From assembly GCA_017609795.1 (NCBI GenBank), contig JAFCDH010000034.1, positions 1-7,625 of the forward strand: a stretch of DNA of 7,625 nt. Direction: 5' to 3'. A program made the translations under genes and the position numbers. Shown piece by piece: positions 1 to 5,804 of the stretch. How positions within the stretch are numbered: the stretch's first letter is position 1; the number at the start of each line of letters is the position of its first letter. Origin of the DNA: Candidatus Pacearchaeota archaeon. GTDB taxonomy: Archaea; Nanobdellota; Nanobdellia; Pacearchaeales; GW2011-AR1. The notes beneath the pieces were generated by a model, which worked only from the letters and a program-made list of their open reading frames with translations, was not told the origin of the DNA and did not search any database.

Positions 1-9
1 AAAGATATA

Positions 10-2166
10 TTGAAAAAATATTCTAAAAAGCTTGGCGGAGAAATGAAGAGTTTTGATTCTGCTAATAGAAACTTAAAAGGCTCTTCTGTTTCAAGAGAGT
101 TTTGGCAGTTTAAAAGAGATATGATGCCTGAGTTTTCAAGATATGAAAAATTAGTTAGAGGATTGGGAAGTTTTATTAAAATAAAATTAGCTCAAAAAGA
201 TGAAGCTAAGATTAATAAGCAATTGCAAATTGCTCATTTAGAAGTTGATGCTAGAGAAGTTATTGGATTAGCTATTATGAGTTTTATTGGTGTTTTTTTC
301 ATTGGGGTTTTGATTAGTTTTGCAACATGGTTTTTAGGATTTGGGTTTCCTATATTATTTTTGTTTTTAATGTTAATTGCTTCTTTGTTTTTATTTTATT
401 ATTTTTATTCAATGCCTTCAAGACTTGCTGTTAAATGGAGATTAAAAGCAAGTAGTCAAATGGTTCCTGCAATTTTATATACTGTTATTTATATGAAACA
501 TACAAGTAATTTAGAAAGAGCAATAAGTTTTGTTTCAGAACATATAGAAGCGCCTTTGTCTTTGGATTTGAGAAAGGTTCTTTGGGATGTTGAAACTGGA
601 AAGCATTCTTCTATTAAAGATAGTTTAGATGAGTATCTTGATTTTTGGAGAGAAAGTAATATAGAATTTGTAGAAAGTTTTCATTTGATTGAGTCAAGCT
701 TGTATGAACCAAAAGAAACTAGGAGGATTCAGATTTTAGAAAGAGCTTTGAAAGTTATTTTAGATGGTGTTCATGATAAGATGTTAAGATATACACACAA
801 GGTAAAATCTCCTTTAACTAATTTATATATGTTAGGAATTGTTTTGCCTACTTTAGGTTTGGCTTTGCTTCCTTTAGCTTCAACTTTATTAGGGGGAGCA
901 ATTAAATGGAGTCATGTTTTTGTATTATTTAATTTAATAATTCCTTTTTTTGTTTTTTATCTTACTTTACAAATAATGCTGAAAAGACCTGGAGGGCATG
1001 GTGAAGAAAGTTTATTAGAAAAAAATCCTCTTTATTCAAAGTATAAATCTAAAAAACCTTATTATACTGCTTTTTTTATTTGTTTTCCATTTTTTTTATT
1101 AGGTTTGTTGCCTTTGATATTTGGTTATACTCCTATTCCTGGATGGATTGGACTTGAATCTGATTATGCTTTAGCTGATTTAGGATTGGGATTTTTTGGA
1201 GAGAATTTATTTGGATTTATAGAGACTACTAAAGGATTAGCTGGACCTTTTGGTGTTTTTGCTTTAATTTTAAGTTTGTTTGTTCCATTTTCTATAGCAA
1301 TGTTTTTTGCATTGTCTTTTTCATTAAGAACTAAACAATTAATTAAATCAAGAGATCAAACTAAGCAATTAGAAAAAGAGTTTAATTCTTCTTTGTTTAG
1401 TTTAGGAAATAGATTAGGAGATGGTACTCCTGCAGAGATTGCTTTTTCTAAGGTTGCAGAATCTACACGTGGGCAAAAAACAGAGAATTTTTTTAAGATT
1501 GTTAATACAAATATTCAATCTATGGGTATGAGTTTAGAAGATGCTATTTTTAATCCTAAGAGAGGGGCTTTAGTTTATTATCCTTCAAATTTAATTGCAA
1601 CAAGCATGAGAATTTTAGTTGAAGGAGCAAAAAAAGGTTTAAAAGTTGCTGCTCAGAGTTTAATGAGCATTTCAGAATATGTTCGAAATATTCAGAAAAT
1701 TAATCAAAGATTAAGAGATTTGCTTGCTGATGTTGTTAGTGGTATGAGAAGTAATATGTGTTTTTTAGCTCCTTTATTAGCAGGGATTATTGTTGGATTA
1801 GCTTCAATGATTACTGGAATTTTAGGACATTTAGATAAAATGCTTGCATTAGATGGAGGAGCAGATATTCCAATGCTTGGAGGAAGTGTTGGAGGAATTG
1901 TTGGGCAAAATGGTTTGTTTCAAATTGCAAATATGATTCCTCCTTATTTTTTGCAAATAGCAATTGGTGTTTATCTTATTCAAATAACTTTTGTTTTAAC
2001 AAGAACTTTAGTTACAATAGATTCTGGAGAAGATAAATTAAAGCAAACTTATGATATTTCTAAAAATCTAATTCGAGGAAGTATTTTGTATTTAATTACT
2101 GCTTTAATTTCTATTATTGCTTTGTCTGCTTTAGCAAGTGTTGCTTTAGGAGGGGCTTTGGGTTAG
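10..2166 (+). CDS. Two-domain FlaJ/TadC-type membrane platform protein (type II/IV secretion system F family)
   Basis: Integral membrane platform of an archaeal type IV pilus-like or secretion machine; in this family it sits under the filament and couples to a cytoplasmic ATPase. The 718 residues fit a duplicated T2SSF layout. A charged N-terminus (about 1-80) leads to hydrophobic segments near 84-108 and 112-134. A first cytoplasmic helical domain follows (about 145-265), then membrane pairs near 270-323 and segments near 352-372 and 413-437. A second helical domain (about 455-580) carries the typical GNRLGDGTPAEIAFSKVAES-like stretch, and last come segments near 583-605, 644-664 and 692-715. 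The 5' end is unresolved. The frame is open to the window edge, position 10 is a TTG, and ATG 43 has GGAG only two bases upstream, so the gene may begin outside the window. Family assignment is confident; whether it serves an archaellum, a pilus or another apparatus cannot be read here. Confidence 0.88.
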   Translation: MKKYSKKLGGEMKSFDSANRNLKGSSVSREFWQFKRDMMPEFSRYEKLVRGLGSFIKIKLAQKDEAKINKQLQIAHLEVDAREVIGLAIMSFIGVFFIGVLISFATWFLGFGFPILFLFLMLIASLFLFYYFYSMPSRLAVKWRLKASSQMVPAILYTVIYMKHTSNLERAISFVSEHIEAPLSLDLRKVLWDVETGKHSSIKDSLDEYLDFWRESNIEFVESFHLIESSLYEPKETRRIQILERALKVILDGVHDKMLRYTHKVKSPLTNLYMLGIVLPTLGLALLPLASTLLGGAIKWSHVFVLFNLIIPFFVFYLTLQIMLKRPGGHGEESLLEKNPLYSKYKSKKPYYTAFFICFPFFLLGLLPLIFGYTPIPGWIGLESDYALADLGLGFFGENLFGFIETTKGLAGPFGVFALILSLFVPFSIAMFFALSFSLRTKQLIKSRDQTKQLEKEFNSSLFSLGNRLGDGTPAEIAFSKVAESTRGQKTENFFKIVNTNIQSMGMSLEDAIFNPKRGALVYYPSNLIATSMRILVEGAKKGLKVAAQSLMSISEYVRNIQKINQRLRDLLADVVSGMRSNMCFLAPLLAGIIVGLASMITGILGHLDKMLALDGGADIPMLGGSVGGIVGQNGLFQIANMIPPYFLQIAIGVYLIQITFVLTRTLVTIDSGEDKLKQTYDISKNLIRGSILYLITALISIIALSALASVALGGALG

Positions 2167-2193
2167 TTAATACTAAATAAATGAAATAGAAGC

Positions 2194-2252
2194 AATTAAA
2201 CCAATATCTTATAAAATATAAAGAGTGAGGAAGAGAAGTATAAGGTTTAATT
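2194..2252. repeat. Inverted repeat between convergent genes
   Basis: AATTAAACC at 2194-2202 is matched by GGTTTAATT at 2244-2252. An inner CTTATA (2208-2213) and TATAAG (2239-2244) could extend the stem, with a bulge and one shared base. It lies in the 128-base gap between the platform gene and the convergent minus-strand gene, so a role in 3' end formation for either is possible. No strong oligo-T run follows it. In such AT-rich DNA a 9-base arm can arise by chance. Confidence 0.35.
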
Positions 2253-2294
2253 ATGATTAGAAATATTAAGAAAATTAAATTTAGATGTTTGGTG

Positions 2295-2597
2295 TTATCT
2301 AGCTAAAACACTAGCTTTTTGAAGAATTCTTGGGATCTCTGAAATATGATGTTTAAAACATATAGGAATTGCAGTATCTTGAAGATGTTCTGGAACTTTA
2401 GATAACATTTCTTTACAATCTCTTATTGTTTGAGTAAGAGTTTTATAAGCTTGTTTTCCTTTTTTTAATTGTGAGCTTAGAGAAAATCTTTCTTTAATTT
2501 TTAGGTCTTCTTGCGATCTTTTATAAGCTTCTATTCCTCTCCAAAGATTTTTAAATACAAAATACTGAGGATATTCTTTTTCATCTGATTTTGCCAT
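2295..2597 (-). CDS. Small basic protein of unknown function
   Basis: A 100-residue soluble protein on the opposite strand to everything else here. I do not recognise the family. It has no hydrophobic membrane segment and no signal peptide, and is rich in Lys, Glu and Gln. Residues about 20-75 look helical and charged. Two cysteines and an adjacent His pair fall near residues 61-84 (DCKEM, ICFKHH), too few and too irregular to call a metal site. Support for it being real: the plus strand is T/C-rich exactly across this interval, while plus-strand genes here are purine-rich, and the translation looks globular. It is convergent with the platform gene and divergent from the pilin-like genes, so it is probably its own transcription unit. 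No Shine-Dalgarno sequence precedes the ATG; a TATA-like box lies about 44 bases upstream. Confidence 0.6.
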   Translation of the reverse strand: MAKSDEKEYPQYFVFKNLWRGIEAYKRSQEDLKIKERFSLSSQLKKGKQAYKTLTQTIRDCKEMLSKVPEHLQDTAIPICFKHHISEIPRILQKASVLAR

Positions 2598-2640
2598 GTT
2601 TCAATTTGTTTAGTTAAGTTTATTAATATTTATTTTGTGT

Positions 2641-2648
2641 AATATATA
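2641..2648 (-). promoter_or_regulatory. TATA-like box for the minus-strand gene
   Basis: On the minus strand this reads TATATATT. It ends 44 bases before the ATG at 2597, so transcription would start roughly 20 bases before the start codon. This is a plausible archaeal promoter, but the surrounding DNA is AT-rich enough to make such boxes common. Confidence 0.35.
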
Positions 2649-2741
2649 GGATAAAATAAAGATTAATAATAAATACTAGGATTTTATAAAAATAAATGAA
2701 AACAGGTATTCCTATAAGCATGAGGGGATGAGAGGATAAGA

Positions 2742-2778
2742 GAAAACTGCTCAGATAGTGTCTCTTAATTGAGCTTAT
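2742..2778 (+). promoter_or_regulatory. Conserved upstream element A with promoter core
   Basis: This 37-base stretch matches element B at 6441-6474 with three substitutions and one 3-base gap. It ends in GAGCTTATTAA, which fits an archaeal TATA box about 33 bases before the ATG at 2807. It also contains part of a hairpin: TAAGAGA (from about 2737) pairs with TCTCTTA (to 2767), but that pairing is not preserved in element B, so conservation looks like DNA sequence rather than RNA structure. Confidence 0.55.
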
Positions 2779-2806
2779 TAAATTTTAGATAAATATAATA
2801 AAGAAA

Positions 2807-2962
2807 ATGAAAATGAAAAATAAAAAAGGGGTTGTTATAAAACATTTAGTAGGATGGATAATTGCCATTGCTGTTTTAGTTATTGTGATTATTTTAGCTG
2901 TTATATTAAAAGATAAATTATGGGAACTTGGAAGTTATTTTAAAGGTTTGTTTAGGAGATAA
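2807..2962 (+). CDS. 51-residue class III signal membrane microprotein
   Basis: A tiny single-pass membrane protein that begins MKMKNKKGVV. The KKG fits the lysine-glycine class III signal site used by archaeal pilin peptidase. A hydrophobic helix follows at about residues 14-34, then a short basic tail ending LFRR. Small proteins of this plan (KKG, membrane helix, KDK, short amphipathic tail) are familiar from DPANN genomes, but I know of no assigned function. Start choice: ATG 2807 is the first AUG after the predicted TATA box and suits a leaderless message; ATG 2813 would give MKNKKG and match the sibling genes better. It is separated by 69 bases from the next gene, so it may be transcribed alone. 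It could be a minor pilin-like subunit or a small membrane anchor. Confidence 0.7.
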   Translation: MKMKNKKGVVIKHLVGWIIAIAVLVIVIILAVILKDKLWELGSYFKGLFRR

Positions 2963-3016
2963 CTTTTTGAGGATAAAATATACTGGTAACTTAATGAAAT
3001 ATATGGTTTGTAGATT

Positions 3017-3023
3017 AGGTGAT
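3017..3023 (+). promoter_or_regulatory. Ribosome binding site of the DUF5654-type gene
   Basis: AGGTGAT is a direct match to the archaeal anti-16S complement (GGAGGTGATC), with eight bases to the ATG at 3032. It fixes the start of that gene and shows that Shine-Dalgarno leaders coexist here with probable leaderless genes. Confidence 0.65.
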
Positions 3024-3031
3024 AAAATAAA

Positions 3032-3247
3032 ATGAAAAAAAAGGTAATTGAGAGATTAGTAACTTTGATAACTGCTGCTTTTGGTTTAATTGCAGCTTTA
3101 GCTTGGAATGAGGCAATTCAATCAATATTTAAAGGATTTTTTAAAGAAAGAGAAGGAATTATTGCTAAGATAATTTATGCTTTAATAATTACTATTATTG
3201 TAGTTATTGTAACTATTTGGATATCTAAACTTAAACCAGAGGAATAA
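3032..3247 (+). CDS. DUF5654-type small membrane protein
   Basis: A 71-residue protein with two predicted membrane helices, about residues 9-30 and 43-65, joined by a charged loop (FKEREG). The first helix carries the LVTLITAAFGLIAALAWNEA pattern, which I recognise as characteristic of the DUF5654 family of archaeal and bacterial small membrane proteins of unknown function. It has no class III signal, so it is not itself pilin-like. It is the first gene of a tight block; the next start lies two bases after its stop, so it is very likely co-transcribed and translationally coupled with the pilin-like genes. A scaffolding or accessory role in the membrane is a guess. Confidence 0.75.
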   Translation: MKKKVIERLVTLITAAFGLIAALAWNEAIQSIFKGFFKEREGIIAKIIYALIITIIVVIVTIWISKLKPEE

Positions 3248-3249
3248 AA

Positions 3250-3768
3250 ATGTCAGAATTAACAATAAGTAATGTAATTAAGATGATAGTAGCAATATTG
3301 GTTATAGCAGTAGTTGTTCTTGGAGTTTATTTTGGATTTACAAATTATGTTATACCTTTTTTTAAGGGGTTGGGGTTTGGAGATGGTGTGATTGATGATG
3401 ATGGTTTTGATGGGGGTTTAGAAGAAAAGAGTATTTGTGATGGGAAAAATGTTGTTATTATTATAAAAGAAGATAAAGATTTAGGAGGATATCCTCATGA
3501 TTATTTTTATTATCGAAATTCTAAAGTTAATGCTTATTTAGAAGATAATCTGATTTATTCTACTTATGAGGCTGTTCTTGATGATGAAGTAACTTCTACA
3601 ACAACAATTGCTAAAGAACAAGTAGGGAGTATAATTGATAATCAAATAAAGATTGATATAGATCAAGTTAAGGGTTTAGGAGATTTATTAACTAGTCTTG
3701 ATAAATCCGCTTTTGAAATGTTAGATGATGCATATATTTCTAATAATGAGGTGTGCAAAGAAGTTTAA
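3250..3768 (+). CDS. Single-pass membrane protein with acidic outer domain
   Basis: A 172-residue protein with an N-terminal hydrophobic helix at about 12-34 after a short leader, MSELTISNVIK. Unlike most neighbours it lacks a KKA site, so it may be a plain membrane anchor or an uncleaved pilin-like subunit. After the helix comes an aromatic/basic patch (VIPFFKG), then a Gly/Asp-rich linker at about 42-57 (GFGDGVIDDDGFDGG). The rest is a soluble domain with beta-like strands (NVVIIIKED) and one Cys near each end (63 and 169), which could pair. The Asp/Gly run recalls calcium-binding loops but does not match an EF-hand. The start is two bases after the previous stop, with GAGG about seven bases upstream. 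I do not recognise a named family. Confidence 0.75.
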   Translation: MSELTISNVIKMIVAILVIAVVVLGVYFGFTNYVIPFFKGLGFGDGVIDDDGFDGGLEEKSICDGKNVVIIIKEDKDLGGYPHDYFYYRNSKVNAYLEDNLIYSTYEAVLDDEVTSTTTIAKEQVGSIIDNQIKIDIDQVKGLGDLLTSLDKSAFEMLDDAYISNNEVCKEV

Positions 3769-3769
3769 A

Positions 3770-4294
3770 ATGAAATCAAAAAAAGCATTTTTATTAGGAG
3801 AACATACTTTAAAGGTAATAATTGCAGTTTTATGTTTGCTTTTATTAGCTTATTTGTTATTTAGGGTTTATTCTAGTTCTAAGGACCAAAGAAATCTTGA
3901 ATTAGCTGAATCTACTTTAAATGAGTTAGAAGAAAAGATGGAGGAGGCAAAGACAAGTGGGAAAGAACAAGAGATGATTGTTTTGAATCCTGTATCAGGA
4001 AAACTTTTAAATTATTGGTGGATTATTGCTTGGCCTTATAAAACACAAAACAAAAAACCAGAAAGATGTATGGGAAACTATTGTATTTGTATTTGTGGGG
4101 CAGGAGATAGTAAAGATTCTTCTTTGCAACAATGTGATTCTTTAGGAGTTTGTAAAAATTTTGATGAAAAGATTAAAACAATTGACCCTGGCTTAATATT
4201 TGATTGGAATGAACCAATTCCTATAAAAAATCCCCCTGTTGAGATTAAAATTAAATATAATAATAAAGAAGGATTTGAGATTATAGAAAAATAA
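3770..4294 (+). CDS. Class III signal membrane protein with Cys-rich outer domain
   Basis: A 174-residue pilin-like protein. MKSKKA then FLLGE gives a class III site with Glu at +5, the classical position for type IV pilin assembly. The membrane helix runs at about 12-32, followed by an acidic coiled-coil-like stretch (about 40-62). The outer domain has a cysteine cluster at 100, 105, 107 and 109 (RCMGNYCICICG), then Cys 122 and 128 (CDSLGVC). I recognise this arrangement from DPANN proteins of unknown function. The cysteines could form disulfides or bind metal. The start at 3770 is chosen over upstream in-frame ATG 3725 because that extension overlaps the previous gene and would bury the signal peptide. 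It begins one base after the previous stop. Confidence 0.8.
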   Translation: MKSKKAFLLGEHTLKVIIAVLCLLLLAYLLFRVYSSSKDQRNLELAESTLNELEEKMEEAKTSGKEQEMIVLNPVSGKLLNYWWIIAWPYKTQNKKPERCMGNYCICICGAGDSKDSSLQQCDSLGVCKNFDEKIKTIDPGLIFDWNEPIPIKNPPVEIKIKYNNKEGFEIIEK

Positions 4295-4314
4295 ACTAAA
4301 ATTTTAAAGGTAAA

Positions 4315-4422
4315 ATGAACAAAAAAGCAGAGCATAAAAGTTTGATTGAAATAATCTTATGGATTGTTTTTATTAGTATAGCTTTATTAGCTTTGGGTTT
4401 TTTATTAAAGAGGTTTATGTGA
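4315..4422 (+). CDS. 35-residue class III signal microprotein
   Basis: An extremely short gene that encodes MNKKAEHKSLIEIILW, then a hydrophobic helix to about residue 31, and ends KRFM. It is little more than a class III signal and a membrane helix, with almost no outer domain. It is supported by position and motif: it sits 20 bases after one pilin-like gene and seven bases before the next, has AAAGGT just upstream, and shares the 13-base signal-coding sequence AACAAAAAAGCAG with its neighbours. It could be a minor pilin that contributes only to the filament core, or a small regulator of assembly. Automated callers often miss genes of this size. Confidence 0.65.
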   Translation: MNKKAEHKSLIEIILWIVFISIALLALGFLLKRFM

Positions 4423-4424
4423 GG
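4421..4424 (+). promoter_or_regulatory. Ribosome binding site overlapping the microprotein stop
   Basis: GAGG overlaps the TGA stop (4420-4422) of the 35-residue gene and lies five bases before ATG 4430. This suggests translational coupling between the two genes. Confidence 0.5.
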
Positions 4425-4429
4425 AAAAA

Positions 4430-5068
4430 ATGAATAAAAAAGCAGAACTAACATCTAAGCAACTTATAACAATTATAATTTTAATTGTAAGTTTTGCAAT
4501 TATTTTAGCTTTCTTTTTAATGATAAATCTTGGAGGGGATATTGATAAAGAAGCTTGTAGAAATAGTGTTATGATGGCTCAAATTCCTTTTGCTAAGTAT
4601 GTTGTTAGTTTAAAGTGTCAAACTCAGGATGTTTGTTTAAGTATGGGTTCTGGTTGTGGAGAAAAAGTTGATGAAACAATTAAAGTTGCAAATAAAGAGG
4701 AATTAATTGAGAAGATGGTTAATTTGCTTGCAGATTGTTGGTGGATGATGGGAGAAGGAAAGGTTGATTATGATAAAGTTGGTAGTTGTGCTATTTGTTA
4801 TAAAGTTTATTTTGATGAAGAAATTAAAAAACAGAAGGAAATTGATTATAATGATTTATTTCAATATATTAAAGAAGAAAAACTTCTTGATGGGAACTAT
4901 GAAAAGATGTCTTCTGAACGTTTTGACCCAATAAATTTAGATGAACCTTATGTAGTGATTACTAAAATTATTAGTGAAACTGAACATTTTCCACCAGTTT
5001 TCATTAAATTTGATGCAGATGAATTAAAAAAGGAAATGAAATGTTCTAAATATGTCACTGAAATTTAA
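4430..5068 (+). CDS. Class III signal membrane protein with eight cysteines and DCWWMMGEG motif
   Basis: A 212-residue pilin-like protein. The leader MNKKA is followed by ELTSKQ and a membrane helix at about 11-32. The outer domain holds cysteines at 43, 63, 69, 76, 103, 120, 123 and 205. The hallmark is ADCWWMMGEGKVDY at about 101-114, followed by CAIC and an aromatic strand (YKVYFDEE). I recognise this Cys-plus-DCWW-GEGK layout as a recurring DPANN membrane protein family with no known function. The even number of cysteines suits disulfide bonds on the outer face, and CxxC could bind metal instead. It sits centrally in the operon, with two bases to the next start. It is a strong candidate for a main specialised subunit of this system. 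Confidence 0.82.
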   Translation: MNKKAELTSKQLITIIILIVSFAIILAFFLMINLGGDIDKEACRNSVMMAQIPFAKYVVSLKCQTQDVCLSMGSGCGEKVDETIKVANKEELIEKMVNLLADCWWMMGEGKVDYDKVGSCAICYKVYFDEEIKKQKEIDYNDLFQYIKEEKLLDGNYEKMSSERFDPINLDEPYVVITKIISETEHFPPVFIKFDADELKKEMKCSKYVTEI

Positions 5069-5070
5069 AG

Positions 5071-5691
5071 ATGAAAAACAAAAAAGCAGGGATTTCAAAC
5101 TTTCTTAAAAAGAAAGTTATGAACAAAGAAATAACTTTTCCGAGAAAAGTTAAATCAAAATCAAGTATCCTGCTTTTTCAGAACAAAAAAGCAGGGATTT
5201 CAAACTTTCTTAAAAAGAAAATTATGAACAAAGAAATAACTTTTCCGAGAAAAGTTAAATCAAAATCAAGTATCCTGCTTTTTCAGAACAAAAAAGCAGG
5301 GATTTTACATGAAAATGTTATTTTTATTATTTTAAATGTTGTGTTTTTTTCAATAATGCTTGTATTTATTTATTTACAGACTTCTTCTGTTCATTTAGAT
5401 GAAGAACAAACAGCTAAACAAATTGCTTTATTAATTGATGCATCTAGGCCTGATACTATAATTGAAATTAATTTAAAAGATATTTTTGAAGAAGCTGAAA
5501 AGAATGGGATTAATAGAGAAAATGTTGTGCAGATTAATGAAGATAAAAGTTTAGTTATTGTTAAAGCAAGTGAAGATAGTTTTTTTGAGTATGGTTATTT
5601 TAATGATGTTTATGTTCTTGATTCAATTAAAGTGATTAATAAAAAAAAGACTGATTATCAAGTTTTAGATGTTAGAGAGAAATTAGAATGA
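5071..5691 (+). CDS. Pilin-like membrane protein with duplicated class III signal region
   Basis: A 206-residue protein with an abnormal N-terminus. KKAG occurs three times, at residues 4-7, 39-42 and 74-77, because a 35-residue basic unit is tandemly repeated. Only the third site is followed by a membrane helix (about 83-103), and there Glu is at +5 (GILHE). The outer domain (about 104-206) has ALLIDASRPDTIIEI, an acidic helix, a LVIVKASEDS strand and FFEYGYFNDVYVLDS. The ENVIFIILNVVFF helix and the FNDV segment recall a DPANN family that normally starts only a few residues before the helix, so about 70 residues look inserted. Start 5071 lies two bases after the preceding stop; in-frame ATGs at 5119 and 5224, one per repeat unit, could give shorter forms. 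It is probably the last gene of the block. Confidence 0.8.
   Translation: MKNKKAGISNFLKKKVMNKEITFPRKVKSKSSILLFQNKKAGISNFLKKKIMNKEITFPRKVKSKSSILLFQNKKAGILHENVIFIILNVVFFSIMLVFIYLQTSSVHLDEEQTAKQIALLIDASRPDTIIEINLKDIFEEAEKNGINRENVVQINEDKSLVIVKASEDSFFEYGYFNDVYVLDSIKVINKKKTDYQVLDVREKLE
5077..5181 (+). repeat. 105-base tandem repeat, unit 1
   Basis: The first full copy is in frame and encodes 35 residues, from NKKAG to LLFQ. It differs from unit 2 at one base only (G at 5116 versus A at 5221, changing Val to Ile). It contains nested inverted repeats: AACTTTCTT/AAGAAAGTT (5098-5118, loop of three), TAACTTTTC/GAAAAGTTA (5132-5152, loop of three), and end arms AAAAAGCAGG (5081-5090) and CCTGCTTTTT (5169-5178). 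Confidence 0.95.
5169..5195. repeat. 27-base palindrome, copy 1
   Basis: CCTGCTTTTT, a seven-base loop CAGAACA, then AAAAAGCAGG. It spans the junction of repeat units 1 and 2 and encodes LLFQNKKAG. Confidence 0.9.
5182..5286 (+). repeat. 105-base tandem repeat, unit 2
   Basis: The second full copy directly abuts unit 1 and keeps the reading frame. The single change at 5221 breaks one pair in the first small hairpin (5203-5223); the second hairpin (5237-5257) and the end arms are intact. Near-identity at silent positions points to a recent duplication or ongoing homogenisation. Confidence 0.95.
5274..5300. repeat. 27-base palindrome, copy 2
   Basis: Identical to copy 1, including the CAGAACA loop. 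It spans the junction of unit 2 and the partial third unit and encodes the signal that precedes the membrane helix. Confidence 0.9.
5287..5305 (+). repeat. 105-base tandem repeat, partial third unit
   Basis: The first 19 bases of the unit recur here, encoding the start of the third KKAG signal, after which the sequence runs into the normal membrane helix. The same 19 bases at both ends of a unit would allow unequal recombination to add or remove whole units. Confidence 0.9.
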
Positions 5692-5766
5692 AGATATAAT
5701 ATCATAGGAAATATTGGAATCTAATAAAATTTAGGGATATACAAATGAGAAACTTAAGCTACTCAT

Positions 5767-5784
5767 AATTAAGCTTATAAATTT
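5767..5784 (+). promoter_or_regulatory. Conserved upstream element C with promoter core
   Basis: AATTAAGCTTATAAATTT matches the cores of elements A and B. The TATA-like CTTATAAA begins 31 bases before ATG 5805, placing a transcription start within a few bases of that ATG. A six-base inverted repeat, TAAGCT/AGCTTA, surrounds it (about 5755-5777). The longer upstream similarity shared by A and B is not clear here. Confidence 0.5.
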
Positions 5785-5804
5785 AAACAATAGTGAGAAT
5801 AAAA

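Noticed and set aside
2700..2780. Possible C/D box or structured small RNA before 2807
   Set aside because: No convincing C and D boxes were found, and the hairpin there is not preserved in the similar element at 6441.
3725..3769. N-terminal extension of the 3770 gene from ATG 3725
   Set aside because: It overlaps the preceding coding end in another frame and would displace the class III signal from the N-terminus.
4078..4335. Minus-strand open frame of 85 codons
   Set aside because: It lies opposite the well supported 3770 and 4315 genes and reads as an antisense shadow rich in Ser/Leu/Ile.
5077..5305. Direct repeats as a possible CRISPR array
   Set aside because: The units abut with no variable spacers, are 105 bases long and are read in frame within a gene.
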